DNA of 64,000 nt from Paenibacillus terricola (GCF_014779765.1 NZ_JACXZA010000007.1:248001-312000), one strand, 5' to 3'. Positions 51,302 through 61,239 are shown, numbered from the stretch's first letter. A program made the numbers and translations. The notes: a model not told the origin generated them from the sequence alone.

Positions 51302-52234
51302 TCATCCTTTGACAGCGCCAATGGTCAAGCCTTGAACGAAGTAGCGTTGCACGAATGGATAAGCGAGCAGAATCGGTCCAGTCGCAACGACCGTCATTGC
51401 CATTTTGAGGCCCTCGCTCGGAAGCGGCGTCGTTACGACAGCCCCAGCACCCATCATTGCTTTGCGCATGCCATCCATGTTTCCTAGCATCTTGTACAAG
51501 TAGTACTGAAGCGGCATCAGTTTATCGTCGGATACGAACAACAGCGCGTTGTACCAATCGTTCCAATAAGCCAAGGCGAGGAACAATCCGATCGTAGCCA
51601 GCGCAGGCTTAGAGAGCGGCAGGATCAGCTGGTAATAGATGCGGAAGTCGCCAGCGCCGTCGATCTTCGCCGATTCAACGATTGCCTCCGGGATGCTGCT
51701 AAGGAACGATTTCATAACGATGATATAGAAGACGTTCAGCACCATTGGAATAATGAGTGCCAATAAGGTGTTCTTCATGTGAAGGTAGTTCACGATCATC
51801 AAGTACCAAGGAACAAGACCGCCGCTGAACAGCGTCGTAAAGAAGAAGAAGAACGAAAACTTATTGCGCCACTTGAAGTCCTTGCGCGATAGCGCATACG
51901 ACGTCATCGAGGTTAAGAACAAGCCAAGCAGCGTACCCGCTACCGTCACGCCGATCGTTACCATATAGGCATGAACAATCTCACCGGGATACTTGAACAA
52001 TATTTTGAACGATTCCATGGAAAAGTCTATCGGAAGAAATTGATACCCTTTAGTAAGAATCGTATCCTCGTTCGTGAGCGAAGACGAAACGACGAGCAAG
52101 AAGGGCAGCAAGCAGAGCAGCGCCATGATCGTCAGTGAAACGTACCCGATAGCCGAGAAAATCATTCGGTCCGTCTTCCTGATGCGCGAACGCTCGGAGA
52201 ACGATTTATTTACACTTAGTTCTGTTGTACTCAT
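51302..52234 (-). CDS. Carbohydrate ABC transporter permease (LplC/YtcP-like)
   Basis: A 310-residue permease with six transmembrane helices. The EAA loop is SIPEAIVESAKIDGAGDFRI, followed by YYQLILPLSKPALATIGLF. The C-terminal tail ends FVQRYFVQGLTIGAVKG, the normal end of CUT1 permeases. GGAGGT precedes ATG 52234, 14 bp after the partner permease stop. Together with the 52249-53163 protein it forms the membrane channel of the importer. Confidence 0.93.
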   Translation of the reverse strand: MSTTELSVNKSFSERSRIRKTDRMIFSAIGYVSLTIMALLCLLPFLLVVSSSLTNEDTILTKGYQFLPIDFSMESFKILFKYPGEIVHAYMVTIGVTVAGTLLGLFLTSMTSYALSRKDFKWRNKFSFFFFFTTLFSGGLVPWYLMIVNYLHMKNTLLALIIPMVLNVFYIIVMKSFLSSIPEAIVESAKIDGAGDFRIYYQLILPLSKPALATIGLFLALAYWNDWYNALLFVSDDKLMPLQYYLYKMLGNMDGMRKAMMGAGAVVTTPLPSEGLKMAMTVVATGPILLAYPFVQRYFVQGLTIGAVKG

Positions 52235-52248
52235 GTCGTGACCTCCAA

Positions 52249-53163
52249 TCAGAATAATGCGCGATCTTTGTCATACCGGCGGACCGCATAGTTGACAGCC
52301 ATAATCGTTACGAAGCCGAGCACCGATTGGAACACGCCCGCCGCAGCTGCCATACCCATATCGTTCGAAGTCATCATCGACCGGAACACGAAGGTGTCAA
52401 TAACGTCCGTGGAAGAGAACAACAGACCATTGTTGCCGACCATGTTGTAGAACATTCCGAAATCACCGCGGAAAATATTGCCGACCGCAAGCAGCACTAG
52501 AATGATCACTGTCGGGTACAGGTTAGGAAGCGTCACTTTGAGAATCCGTTGGAAAATGTTAGCGCCGTCGATCTCGGCCGCTTCGTACATCTCGGTATCA
52601 ATACCCGTGATCGCTGCCAAGTACATGACCGTTCCGTAACCGAGGCCTTTCCAAGCGGATACGAGTACTAGCAAATACGGCCAATATGCCGGCGTATTGT
52701 AAATGTCGATCGCTTCCATACCCAGCCCGCGAAGAACCATGTTCACGGTGCCGATATCGTAGTTCAGCAAGTTGTAGGCAATCGCGCCGACAACGACCCA
52801 CGAGATAAAATAGGGAAGGAACAACGAGGACTGAATGATTTTGCGGAACCATTTGCCGCCGACTTCGAACAGTAAAATCGCGGCAAAAATTTGCAAGAGA
52901 TTGTTAATAATTATGAACGCAATGTTATAAAGCGCCGTATTGCGCGTAACCCGGAAGGCATCCCCGGAATCAAAGAAAAAGCGGAAGTTGTCGAACCCGT
53001 TCCACGGGCTCCCGAATATGCCGCCAGCGTAATCGAAGTGCTTAAACGCCAGTACGATACCCCCCATTGGGAGATAGGCGAACAGGATATAGAATATCAC
53101 TGCAGGTGTCAGCATTAATAATAGAACTTTATACTTTTTAAGATCGTTCCAGAATGTTATCAT
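52249..53163 (-). CDS. Carbohydrate ABC transporter permease (LplB-like)
   Basis: A 304-residue permease of the CUT1 LplB type. Transmembrane helices begin VLLLMLTPAVIFYILFAYLP; the EAA loop is DTEMYEAAEIDGANIFQRIL and is followed by KVTLPNLYPTVIILVLL. GGAGGGGAG precedes ATG 53163. It is the first gene of the permease-permease-binding protein operon and lies 150 bp after the response regulator gene, with a terminator between. Confidence 0.93.
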   Translation of the reverse strand: MITFWNDLKKYKVLLLMLTPAVIFYILFAYLPMGGIVLAFKHFDYAGGIFGSPWNGFDNFRFFFDSGDAFRVTRNTALYNIAFIIINNLLQIFAAILLFEVGGKWFRKIIQSSLFLPYFISWVVVGAIAYNLLNYDIGTVNMVLRGLGMEAIDIYNTPAYWPYLLVLVSAWKGLGYGTVMYLAAITGIDTEMYEAAEIDGANIFQRILKVTLPNLYPTVIILVLLAVGNIFRGDFGMFYNMVGNNGLLFSSTDVIDTFVFRSMMTSNDMGMAAAAGVFQSVLGFVTIMAVNYAVRRYDKDRALF

Positions 53164-53255
53164 CTATACTCCCCTCCGTAAATCTATTATAAAAGCGAAA
53201 TTATCTCATAAATATTCAGCGAAACAACTAAACTTAATACTAATTCAACGATTCA

Positions 53256-53302
53256 ATAAAAAATGAGACCCGATTCCGTCTAGGAACCTGGTCTCGTTCA
53301 TC
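53256..53302 (-). terminator. Terminator after the response regulator gene
   Basis: On the minus strand GAGACC pairs with GGTCTC (outer AACGAGACC/GGTCTCATT), followed by TTTTTATT. It separates the two-component genes from the ABC operon. Confidence 0.85.
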
Positions 53303-53313
53303 AAACATCCGAT

Positions 53314-54879
53314 TCAAATGTTGTGTTTCTTCCGATACTCGCCGGGCGACATGCCCATGAACTGTTTGAACTGCCTATTGAAGTATACGATGTTCTTGTA
53401 ACCGACCCGTTCGGCGATTTCGTATACTTTCTTCGTCGGGTCCTCGAGCAGCTCGCAAACCCGCTTCATCCGCAGCTCATTCAGGAAATCGCTGAACAGA
53501 CTATTCGTCTCAGCCTTGAACAACTGTCCCAAGTAATTCGGCGTAAAGTCGAATCGCGCGGCGACCTCATTCAGCGTGATCTTCTGATCGAGCCGTTCCT
53601 TGACGTAATCTGTAATATCGCCGATCAGCTTGCGCTTCTGCCTTTGCCGCTTCAGATAGAGCCGCTCTGACAATTCGAAGAACCGCCTTCTTAACCATGA
53701 CATAATATCCAGCACCGTCTCGAACTGGAACAGCACGAACGACTGGTTCGCATCCCAGTTCAGAATCTCGTACAGATGCTCGTTCATTTGCCGCAAATCG
53801 GCGTGAAGCTTGGACGTAATCCGAATGATTAAGTCGTAAATCTCGTTCTTTCCCATGTCCCCGGTGAATAGCTCCACTAGGCAATCGTCGATCACCGTCA
53901 GGTTATACTCCAGCATCGCTTGGAGCATCCTATCGACGATTTCCTCGAGATTGGCTGCGATCTTCTCTTGGGGGCGCCACTGCGAAGCGTCCTGAATCAG
54001 TCGGTTTTTCCCGACGATCCACTTGATGCTGAGCGCGGCTTGCGCTTGCCGGTAAGAATCATGCAGCTTGTCGAATTCATAGGTATACATTCCCGTGCCG
54101 ACCGTAATCGAGAAGGCGAACTGCTTGTAGAACGAGCGAATCAGTTCCTCCAGAAGCGAAGAGAAATACGTCTCCTGAACAGCGGACAACATAACGAAGT
54201 GATGGTCGTAGGTTGCGATGACCGTGCCCATGTGGTGCTCCTGCGTGAACGTGCGGATGAATTGGGCCGCGTTGTTCAGCCATTGCCGCCGCTCCTCCCC
54301 AGCCGACTCCCGTGTCTTCCATGCGAGATCGTCGATCTCGATAATAGCTGCCGCCGTCCCGCCTTGCAGCATCGGCTCCAATATCCCGCGAATATGCGCC
54401 TCGACTTCGCCCGGAGCGGTTTCGTTAAACCACCGCATCAGCAGCTCTTGGTTCACCAAAGACATCGTTTCTGTAAGCGAAATATGCTGCATTCGCTCTT
54501 GTTCGATCTTTCTGAACAGCTCTGTCAACACCGCTTCCAGCTCATGATCCTCCACAGGCTTCAGCAAATAAGCGGACGCGCTTAATTGAATGGCTTCCTT
54601 GGCATAGCTGAAATCCTGATGCCCGCTAATGAAGACGATATGGACATGCTGGTTCATCTCTTTCGCTTTCCGCGCGAATTCCATGCCGGACATGATCGGC
54701 ATCCGAATATCGGATAAAATAATGTCGACTCGATGCTGCTCCATTACTTTCAGAGCCGCAAATCCGCTCGAAGCCGTTCGGACGCTCGTCAAACGTTCAT
54801 TACTTGCCACCCGGCGCCTTAGCCACTCCAGGTCAACCGCTTCGTCATCCACCAGCAGCGCATGTATCTCGATAGCCAT
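53314..54879 (-). CDS. YesN/AraC-type response regulator
   Basis: A 521-residue regulator. The receiver domain (about 1-120) has LLVDDEAVDLEWLRR and phosphoacceptor Asp in IILSDIRMPIMSG; a K-P pair follows (YLLKPVEDHE). A middle region of about 280 residues precedes the AraC domain (about 415-521) with two helix-turn-helix units: ITLNEVAARFDFTPNYLGQL and KKVYEIAERVGYKNIVYFNR. AAGGGGTG precedes ATG 54879, 4 bp after the kinase stop. It probably activates the adjacent sugar ABC operon in response to the kinase. Confidence 0.93.
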   Translation of the reverse strand: MAIEIHALLVDDEAVDLEWLRRRVASNERLTSVRTASSGFAALKVMEQHRVDIILSDIRMPIMSGMEFARKAKEMNQHVHIVFISGHQDFSYAKEAIQLSASAYLLKPVEDHELEAVLTELFRKIEQERMQHISLTETMSLVNQELLMRWFNETAPGEVEAHIRGILEPMLQGGTAAAIIEIDDLAWKTRESAGEERRQWLNNAAQFIRTFTQEHHMGTVIATYDHHFVMLSAVQETYFSSLLEELIRSFYKQFAFSITVGTGMYTYEFDKLHDSYRQAQAALSIKWIVGKNRLIQDASQWRPQEKIAANLEEIVDRMLQAMLEYNLTVIDDCLVELFTGDMGKNEIYDLIIRITSKLHADLRQMNEHLYEILNWDANQSFVLFQFETVLDIMSWLRRRFFELSERLYLKRQRQKRKLIGDITDYVKERLDQKITLNEVAARFDFTPNYLGQLFKAETNSLFSDFLNELRMKRVCELLEDPTKKVYEIAERVGYKNIVYFNRQFKQFMGMSPGEYRKKHNI

Positions 54880-54883
54880 CCGT

Positions 54884-56623
54884 CTATTGCACCCCTTTGT
54901 CTTCCCTGATTTCCGCGTTATCGACCGGTAAAATAAGCTGGACGGTTGTACCTGCTCCGTAATAGCTGCCGATATGAATGCCGAAGTCGCCGCCATATCT
55001 CAGTTTGATGCGTTCTTCCACATTCCTCAGGCCATAGCTGCCGTTAGGCGTCAAGCTTGACCGCATTTGACGAAGCGTATCGGGCCGCATGCCGATGCCG
55101 TTGTCGATAATGCGCAATTCGATCCTATCGCCCAAGCGCCTGCCCGTAATTCGGATGGCAATCGATTCCCCGAACCAAGCGTGCTTGAAGATGTTTTCAA
55201 CGAATGGCTGCAAAATTAATTTAATGACGACAACGTCCATAATATCCGGATCGATATCGATATACACCTGGAACGCATCCGCATACTTGACGCGCTGGAT
55301 TTCCAAATACGTCTTCACTTGCTCCACTTCTTTTTCAAGCGGAATATACACTTGCCCTTCGTTTAGCGTTAGCCTATAAAATCTGGAAAGTCCTTGCACC
55401 ATTTGGGTCACCTTCTCGGTTTCCCCTATATTCGCCAAGCTGCCGATCGTTGACAGCGTATTATATAGGAAATGAGGATTGACCTGGGCTTGAAGCACGT
55501 CTAGCTCCGCTTGTTTTTTCTGGATGCCCTGTTCATACACATCCCGAATCAGTTCCTGAATGCTTTGGGCCATTTGGTTAAAGGCGGTCGCAATGTAGAC
55601 GAACTCATCGTTCCCTTTTAAGCCGATCCGCTTGTAGAAATTACCTTCTTGAAACGATTGGATCAAAGCAACGATCCGCTTCATTTTTTTGCCGGATAAG
55701 CGGGCCACGAGAAAACCGATGAGCGCCATTACCAAGAAGCTGATAAAGCAAACAGCGCTAATAACTTGCTGCATGCGGCTTGCGTCTTTGTTCAAATAAG
55801 CGCGGGGCACCCACGTCTCAATGGAATAGTTGGAGCCGGGGATCTTCTCGCCGATGATCAGATACGAGCCTTCCCGCGCCCGCTCGTTCACGGTCCCCCG
55901 CTCATATAGACTCGTTCCCGACTGCTGATCCATCAAGCGAAGCGCAATCCCTTGTTCGATCGGGAACGCGTCGAAATTGCCGAGCAGCTCGTCGAACCTC
56001 GCAGTTATGCGAACGTAGCCAATTACGGATTGATCGCCATTGGAGGCGAACAGTTTGCGGAAATACGAAATATTGCCGAGCTCGCGGTCCGTGTCGATCT
56101 GCAGCCATAAATTGTCCATGTTCGAAGATACGATGGAACGGAACCATTCCGTATTCTCAACGCTATCGTCCGACAGTACGTAGTAATCGCTTTTTCCGAT
56201 GGGAAGCTTCATATCGTCGCCCGTAATATCGAGCATCGCGTCGTTGACCGCATAAAGCACCAGCCTCAGCTTGTTCCCGTACAGCTGCAGGGGAGCTTTC
56301 ATATATGGAACGACATCGTCCCGCATCTTCAGCATGTTCTCCCGTAGATCACCATGGAACTGCAGCGCGTTCTGGAACGTTACATTGAGGAACAGCGCGT
56401 TCGCTAAACGCGTAATTTCTTCCATTTGGTACTCGATATTATTCCGCGTCTGCTGCAAAGAAGTACGAATATTCGTCTCCGCCATATCGGTTCTAGATTG
56501 CACCAGCATTGTGTAAGAAATATAGCCCACCAGAATATCGGTCAGCAACATAAGAGCGAGATAAGGAATCAGCGTCTTGTAAGTGAACGGCATGTACTTT
56601 TTGCTGTATAGAAGTCTGATCAT
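54884..56623 (-). CDS. YesM-type sensor histidine kinase
   Basis: A 579-residue kinase. Two transmembrane helices (about 15-36 and 286-308) flank a large extracytoplasmic Cache-like sensor; a HAMP domain follows (KKMKRIVALIQSFQEGNFYK). The His_kinase domain has QAELDVLQAQVNPHFLYNTL with the phosphorylated His, and the ATPase has LQPFVENIFKHA, DNGIGM and GSYGLRNVEERIKLRYG. AAGGAGAG precedes ATG 56623. It is translated with its AraC-type regulator and probably senses an extracellular sugar signal. Confidence 0.93.
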   Translation of the reverse strand: MIRLLYSKKYMPFTYKTLIPYLALMLLTDILVGYISYTMLVQSRTDMAETNIRTSLQQTRNNIEYQMEEITRLANALFLNVTFQNALQFHGDLRENMLKMRDDVVPYMKAPLQLYGNKLRLVLYAVNDAMLDITGDDMKLPIGKSDYYVLSDDSVENTEWFRSIVSSNMDNLWLQIDTDRELGNISYFRKLFASNGDQSVIGYVRITARFDELLGNFDAFPIEQGIALRLMDQQSGTSLYERGTVNERAREGSYLIIGEKIPGSNYSIETWVPRAYLNKDASRMQQVISAVCFISFLVMALIGFLVARLSGKKMKRIVALIQSFQEGNFYKRIGLKGNDEFVYIATAFNQMAQSIQELIRDVYEQGIQKKQAELDVLQAQVNPHFLYNTLSTIGSLANIGETEKVTQMVQGLSRFYRLTLNEGQVYIPLEKEVEQVKTYLEIQRVKYADAFQVYIDIDPDIMDVVVIKLILQPFVENIFKHAWFGESIAIRITGRRLGDRIELRIIDNGIGMRPDTLRQMRSSLTPNGSYGLRNVEERIKLRYGGDFGIHIGSYYGAGTTVQLILPVDNAEIREDKGVQ

Positions 56624-56753
56624 GCTCAGGCTCTCCTTATGATCGAGGTCGTCTTAGGAATAAAGAACAATTCTGAATCATTTTACACCGAATGCATAAG
56701 AGGTTACTAGCCGACGTTCGGTTTGACCCGTTCTGCAAGTATATTCAGTGACA

Positions 56754-56889
56754 GCTTGTTAGCCCCATGTTGACTTCGCGGCATAAAAAATACATCGCCT
56801 GGGTTATTAGCCACTTGGCGATGTATTCACAATCTGCATAGAATAGGTTCATTGAAAGATGATATTCATCCGATTCACATCAGCATTCA
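56754..56889. repeat. 136-bp near-identical duplication, copy A
   Basis: It matches 61240-61375 in the same orientation at 134 of 136 positions by my reading (A/T at 56761, A/G at about 56813). It contains an ACATCGCC terminator and the 3' end of the reading frame at 56849-57079. Confidence 0.88.
56785..56824 (-). terminator. Terminator, ACATCGCC family (in duplication A)
   Basis: ACATCGCC (56792-56799) pairs with GGCGATGT (56817-56824), with AGTGG/inner pairs; six A on the left form the minus-strand T-tract. Confidence 0.82.
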
Positions 56890-57079
56890 GGCTGCTTGGG
56901 ACTGTGAGCCCAATCATACCATCTGGAATAGCACCTAGTGCCGAGACCTCCATATAATAGATATAGGTGAATATCACCTCGTTTGCGAAATGCAAACCTT
57001 TATACTCGTATGGATTTACCGCGCTTTGAATCTCGTTCCTTTTTTCCTCGAACAATTGCTTCGCCTCACCAACTCGCAT
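56849..57079 (-). pseudogene. Gene fragment, C-terminal part of an unknown protein
   Basis: The frame gives 76 residues from ATG 57079: MRVGEAKQLFEEKRNEIQSA, later YMEVSALGAIPDGMIGLTVP and ending DVNRMNIIFQ. The frame stays open upstream for about 20 codons (YERLRRM) into the end of the next gene, and there is no ribosome-binding site. This looks like the 3' end of a larger gene whose 5' part was replaced. Its last 40 bp and terminator recur in the duplication at 61240-61375. I do not recognise the family. Confidence 0.55.
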
Positions 57080-57125
57080 CCGACGCAGCCTCTCGTACTC
57101 TTCTCCACGTCGCCAATAAATGCAG

Positions 57126-58637
57126 CTACTTTTTAAGGTCTGTGATTTCTATTTCTGGTGTCCATACAACATCTATTGTACCTAAATTCTTAAACTCACT
57201 TTTATTCATACAATAAACATTGAATGTATCTGTTTTACGCATATCAAAGTCAACATTCTCATAATAATCTTTATCAACGATTATCGTATAAACTTTACCG
57301 TTATAATTCTCGAAATAGATATTTTCAGGATAAGTCGACCCTTCATTTTGATCATATATTTGATATCTAGAAGTACGCCCCTTATCGTTGGTGTCATATA
57401 GCATGTAGATATTGTTTTTCTTCTTTAATATTGCGTAGCCATTCAAATATAACGTTGAATTCAATCTAGTTTGTGACCAGGCTTCCCATTTAAAAAATAA
57501 TTCTTTTTCCCCGTCATTATCAATGTCTGCTATGGTGTACGTTCTACCTACAAACTGTTCCCTGACATCATGATCAATCAATGAATATTGAGGATCAGTC
57601 GTTTGCAGCACATGCTCATCTGGAATATCCCCGTCCAAGAAAGTAATTTTCTTAGCATACTTATCTTTAAGATGAAGGATCACGTCTTCATTGCTGTTGG
57701 TGTTAATCTCGTAGGTTGGATATGTAATATGAATGCTAGCTATACTGTCAGCCTTATTGCTGTGCAAATAAAATATTCTCAGCTCTATATCATCAAACAC
57801 TACCATATATACTTTATTACTACTCTTAAAGAATTGAATATCCGAATAATTCCCTTCGTACTCACTATTGTCAGGTATTTCAGGATACCATTCTGAATAT
57901 TTAGAAGTTGCCCTGTCTAGTTTATAAAGCTGTGTAAAAGGATACAGACCCGTACCGCCTAAACCATGGCAGCCGATCTCATCTGTTCCGTCATTATCGA
58001 CATCAGCAGAATAGCATTGCCTAAACTCACTATCAATGGACTCACTAATTCCTAATTCACTTAACGTTATATAGGTATTATCATTGATGAGTCCTCCGTT
58101 TATTCGTTGTCCTGACGAATCAAAAAAGGGGATTTTTCTTTCCGCCGAGTATTTGACGTTGTCACTGTGAGGCTCTGCATTATTTTTTAAATTTTCAATA
58201 ACGATGTCCTCAATGCTAAGATCCGGGAAGCTTTCATCTTTGTATTCATCTTTAACACCAAGAAGATTAATGATTTTCTCTCTATTCTCGTTTAGGAAAT
58301 CGCCATTTACGGGGTCTATATAATAGTTCAAATAGTCATTTACGGATACCTCATAGATTCCACTTGCAGGGTCAGTAGCAACATACTTGATTTTATCCTT
58401 GCTAATATCTAATTTCTCGGAAGCCAAATCAATTGCCTGATTGATACCAAGCTGCGGTTTATCATTCATTTCCGGCTCATCTTCATCCATTAAATTCGTG
58501 GCGGTAGAAGTAGGCGCAGTCACTGGAGTAGGTGAAATACTATCTTTAGTTTGTACACATGAAGTCAGCAAACAGATTATAAGAACGATAAGCATACTGA
58601 AATATATGATTTTCAGTTTGTTTTTACTATTATTCAT
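57126..58637 (-). CDS. Lipoprotein with EF-hand/FG-GAP-like calcium motifs
   Basis: A 503-residue AT-rich lipoprotein with lipobox LLTSC (Cys near 26) and a Thr/Pro-rich linker. An N-terminal region (about 55-110) resembles a PepSY-type fold (GINQAIDLASEKLDISKDKI). Two D-x-D-N-D-G motifs follow: SADVDNDGTDEIGCHG and YTIADIDNDGEKELFFKW, typical of FG-GAP/VCBS calcium sites in extracellular proteins. GGAG precedes ATG 58637. No named family is recognised. It is the start of an AT-rich block of secreted-protein genes. Confidence 0.72.
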   Translation of the reverse strand: MNNSKNKLKIIYFSMLIVLIICLLTSCVQTKDSISPTPVTAPTSTATNLMDEDEPEMNDKPQLGINQAIDLASEKLDISKDKIKYVATDPASGIYEVSVNDYLNYYIDPVNGDFLNENREKIINLLGVKDEYKDESFPDLSIEDIVIENLKNNAEPHSDNVKYSAERKIPFFDSSGQRINGGLINDNTYITLSELGISESIDSEFRQCYSADVDNDGTDEIGCHGLGGTGLYPFTQLYKLDRATSKYSEWYPEIPDNSEYEGNYSDIQFFKSSNKVYMVVFDDIELRIFYLHSNKADSIASIHITYPTYEINTNSNEDVILHLKDKYAKKITFLDGDIPDEHVLQTTDPQYSLIDHDVREQFVGRTYTIADIDNDGEKELFFKWEAWSQTRLNSTLYLNGYAILKKKNNIYMLYDTNDKGRTSRYQIYDQNEGSTYPENIYFENYNGKVYTIIVDKDYYENVDFDMRKTDTFNVYCMNKSEFKNLGTIDVVWTPEIEITDLKK

Positions 58638-59000
58638 CTGGACTCCATGACCCCATTCGATGTATTCATAATTTTTCAGGATTATATTTACTTTATCACA
58701 AAACCCGGCATTTTCATTGTAAGCACTTCGTTCAATTAATCGATGCCTTGTCGTCTCTCTCTGTAGTGTATATCTCAATATTTAATGAGAATAAGGTGTC
58801 AAGCCGATCAATAAAGTGTTAGAATTGGGGGAAAAACCTTAATATGACAGTGCTTAACTAAAGCATATGGGCACATTAGCGTGGAGGTAGCTGACTTGTG
58901 TTGACTATCGGCTGGAGTATGAAAAGGTGAGAAAGCGAAGGGGGTAATCGTTCAACTACTTTACGTATCTTACTAATATAATAATACGAGGAGGGATTAC
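58638..59000. other. Intergenic region between divergent AT-rich genes
   Basis: About 360 bp with promoters for both neighbours; TTGACT at about 58898 is a possible -35 box for the plus-strand gene. No gene or repeat was seen. Confidence 0.4.
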
Positions 59001-59438
59001 ATGAAAAATACAATTTGGTTGCTTTCACTTGTCATTGTTCTCCTTGGCAGTGGACTCATTTATTCCATTCGGTTGAATGTCACGAACAAGGATGATGACC
59101 TTCAGGGAATTATTCTTAGAAAAGTCGATCAAAATGCTTTGAGCAGAATGAATACACTCTATGAGAAGTTTCTAGATCATAAAGACGATTACTTAATGAT
59201 AATAGAGCCTAATATAGACAGTGGGCCAGTAATAACTAACATCAATTCAAGCGGCAAGGAAATTGTATGGATAAATGATGCGTCCAGAGATGTATACACG
59301 AATGGAGAGATAGAAGTTTATAAATGTAAAAAGTTAAATAGAACGAAGGAGAACAAGACAACAATCTTTTCAGTTTCAAATTGTGAGGGGTATCCAGTAG
59401 ACGATCTAAAGGGATCAATTACGTTTCCGAATAAATAA
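59001..59438 (+). CDS. Hypothetical signal-anchored protein (DUF4362-like)
   Basis: A 145-residue protein with one N-terminal hydrophobic segment (about 5-22, WLLSLVIVLLGSGLIYSI) and an extracytoplasmic domain rich in Lys and Asp. The pattern of short strands (EIVWINDASRDVYTNGEIEV then YKCKKLNRT) with two cysteines resembles DUF4362-type small proteins of Bacillales, weakly. GAGGAGGG lies 7 bp before ATG 59001. The function is unknown. Confidence 0.6.
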   Translation: MKNTIWLLSLVIVLLGSGLIYSIRLNVTNKDDDLQGIILRKVDQNALSRMNTLYEKFLDHKDDYLMIIEPNIDSGPVITNINSSGKEIVWINDASRDVYTNGEIEVYKCKKLNRTKENKTTIFSVSNCEGYPVDDLKGSITFPNK

Positions 59439-59503
59439 GAAAAGGAATGTATTCCAGAGAGCGATTAAGCATATGACAACGTTTCGTATCTTATATTCAA
59501 AAG

Positions 59504-59530
59504 AAAAGCCGCAATTTCGCGGCTTTTCTA
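59504..59530. terminator. Bidirectional terminator
   Basis: AAAAGCCGC (59504-59512) pairs with GCGGCTTTT (59519-59527) across a 6-nt loop. It lies between convergent genes. Confidence 0.88.
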
Positions 59531-59533
59531 AGG

Positions 59534-60157
59534 TTATTTAATATCCCTGATTTTTCTCTTTACTTCATCATAAGATTCATTTTCCAAACTCGAAATTTCA
59601 TTTGTGCCGTCAAACATAGGTTTGACCTTATTATCCGCATTAACTTTTAAATAACCAGCACTAGGATGCACGTCGGTATACCTGCCTATTGTCTTGTTGA
59701 AGGCCAAGTTAAAGATTAGCTCATCGCCGATTTTCAATTCTGGACGGAGACTGATTTCATCTTCCGATATATACACTGTAATTTCCTGATTATCAGGCTG
59801 CCCCTTTATTACATCAGACACCGAAATCGTATAGTTTGTACCCGAACGGATACGAGTTGACTTCCCGCCCTGAGCATCGACTGCCGCCCTCTCCGGAGTT
59901 CCTTCTATAAGTTGGATTTCTTCCTGAACATTTTCGGTTTTAATGATTTTTCCTTTGACAATCAACGTAGAGTGACTAACTAGATCTTTCAAATCTCTGG
60001 GATCTGTTATTCGGATTAATCTACCGCTGGCGGTTTCAACAATACGAGATTTTACAGAAGGTGCTTCTGCCGCCTTACTTTTAGTATCCGACAGCTCAAT
60101 ACTGCTATAGACAGTGACAGCCAATGCTGCACATACTAGTAGAATATATTTTTTCAT
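59534..60157 (-). CDS. Secreted hypothetical protein linked to the metalloprotease
   Basis: A 207-residue exported protein. The signal peptide covers about 1-30 (LLVCAALAVTVYSS). The mature part is beta-rich: STLIVKGKIIKTENVQEE, then YTISVSDVIKGQPDNQEITV and ELKIGDELIFNLAFNKT. This resembles small cell-surface OB-like domains, weakly. It begins 24 bp after the metalloprotease stop, so the two are probably co-transcribed. It could be a partner or inhibitor of that protease; this rests only on position. Confidence 0.62.
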   Translation of the reverse strand: MKKYILLVCAALAVTVYSSIELSDTKSKAAEAPSVKSRIVETASGRLIRITDPRDLKDLVSHSTLIVKGKIIKTENVQEEIQLIEGTPERAAVDAQGGKSTRIRSGTNYTISVSDVIKGQPDNQEITVYISEDEISLRPELKIGDELIFNLAFNKTIGRYTDVHPSAGYLKVNADNKVKPMFDGTNEISSLENESYDEVKRKIRDIK

Positions 60158-60181
60158 CCTGCCTCTTCCTTTCTCTTTCGA

Positions 60182-60865
60182 TTAATATCCGTACATTTTT
60201 TTTACATCATTTACTTCATGATTCTGAGGCAGGTAACTTTGTCCTAAGCTAAAATAATCGTAACTCATTATTGAAGGATCCGTACTTGTATTAGCCGGTG
60301 AGTATTGAGGTAAATGGGAATGGCCTAGAGCAAGAACATGTCCGAGCTCGTGGCTCATAGTAAACCGATAAATAAAAGCCGAAGGGGAATTAGGGCTCGG
60401 ATTTAAATAAATATTTGCCCCTTTGAGCTGTTTGGTAGAAGCACTTGCTGTAGCAATGGAAGTAATAGCCAAACTATTAGTATCATATAATTCTGTAACT
60501 CCCAAGGTTTCCGAGAATGGCCCGTCCGGGTACATAGAATCCCAATATTGCTGAGAAGCAGTGACCATATAAGTATTGGGTACTGGTGTTGTGGTGGTAG
60601 TCGTAAATTCAGCAGGAACTGCAGAAGAGTGCCATGCTGTACGAGCATCCTCATAATACGTTGACCAAGATCCGGTAAGACTTTGTTTATTAATAATGAC
60701 TTTCAGACGGCCAGTACTCGTGTTTTTTGGAGTCCACCTAAGTGGAATTGTGGTGATGGTCGAGCCGCTTTGTGTAAAATACATTTCGTGTGCAAAAGCA
60801 TTTGTACTTGTTAAGAACGCAAAGAGCGTGAACATAGCCAGCACAATAGTTAACTTCTTTTTCAT
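60182..60865 (-). CDS. Secreted matrixin-type zinc metalloprotease
   Basis: A 227-residue exported protease. The signal peptide covers about 1-25 (LAMFTLFAFLTSTNAFA). The zinc-binding motif HELGHVLALGH (172-182) has all three His ligands and the catalytic Glu173, and the Met-turn PSIMSY (Met200) follows as in the M10/metzincin clan. No long propeptide or cysteine switch is visible, so activation would differ from vertebrate matrixins. Such bacterial enzymes degrade extracellular proteins. It is the first gene of a two-gene unit. The ATG at 60865 follows AAGGAAG. Confidence 0.85.
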   Translation of the reverse strand: MKKKLTIVLAMFTLFAFLTSTNAFAHEMYFTQSGSTITTIPLRWTPKNTSTGRLKVIINKQSLTGSWSTYYEDARTAWHSSAVPAEFTTTTTTPVPNTYMVTASQQYWDSMYPDGPFSETLGVTELYDTNSLAITSIATASASTKQLKGANIYLNPSPNSPSAFIYRFTMSHELGHVLALGHSHLPQYSPANTSTDPSIMSYDYFSLGQSYLPQNHEVNDVKKMYGY

Positions 60866-61239
60866 TACAAGAACACTTCCTTTTCTTTAATAGTTGTTAA
60901 TTGAGTGCTCAATACCATCCTTTCAAACGGAACTTTAGTGATGCACATTAGTTTATTAGTAAAACAGAAGAACGTTCAAAACCTATGACCTCATCATCAC
61001 CTTCCTAAAATAGGAATATATTATTCACCTTATATGGTACATAATTACTATTTATGCGGCTATAGTTAATTAGTCTTAATTTCTATTAATGTATAAAACT
61101 TGATGTATATGAAGGAATTCCATCAATTAAACGCAAATTTTTCAAGGTTAAGTATATCTCTGGCCATCTGCTTGGTGCCATCAATTGCCTATGGAGCGAG
61201 AGTTCGAATCGGCATGCTCTGTAAGTACTCTCAGAGAAC

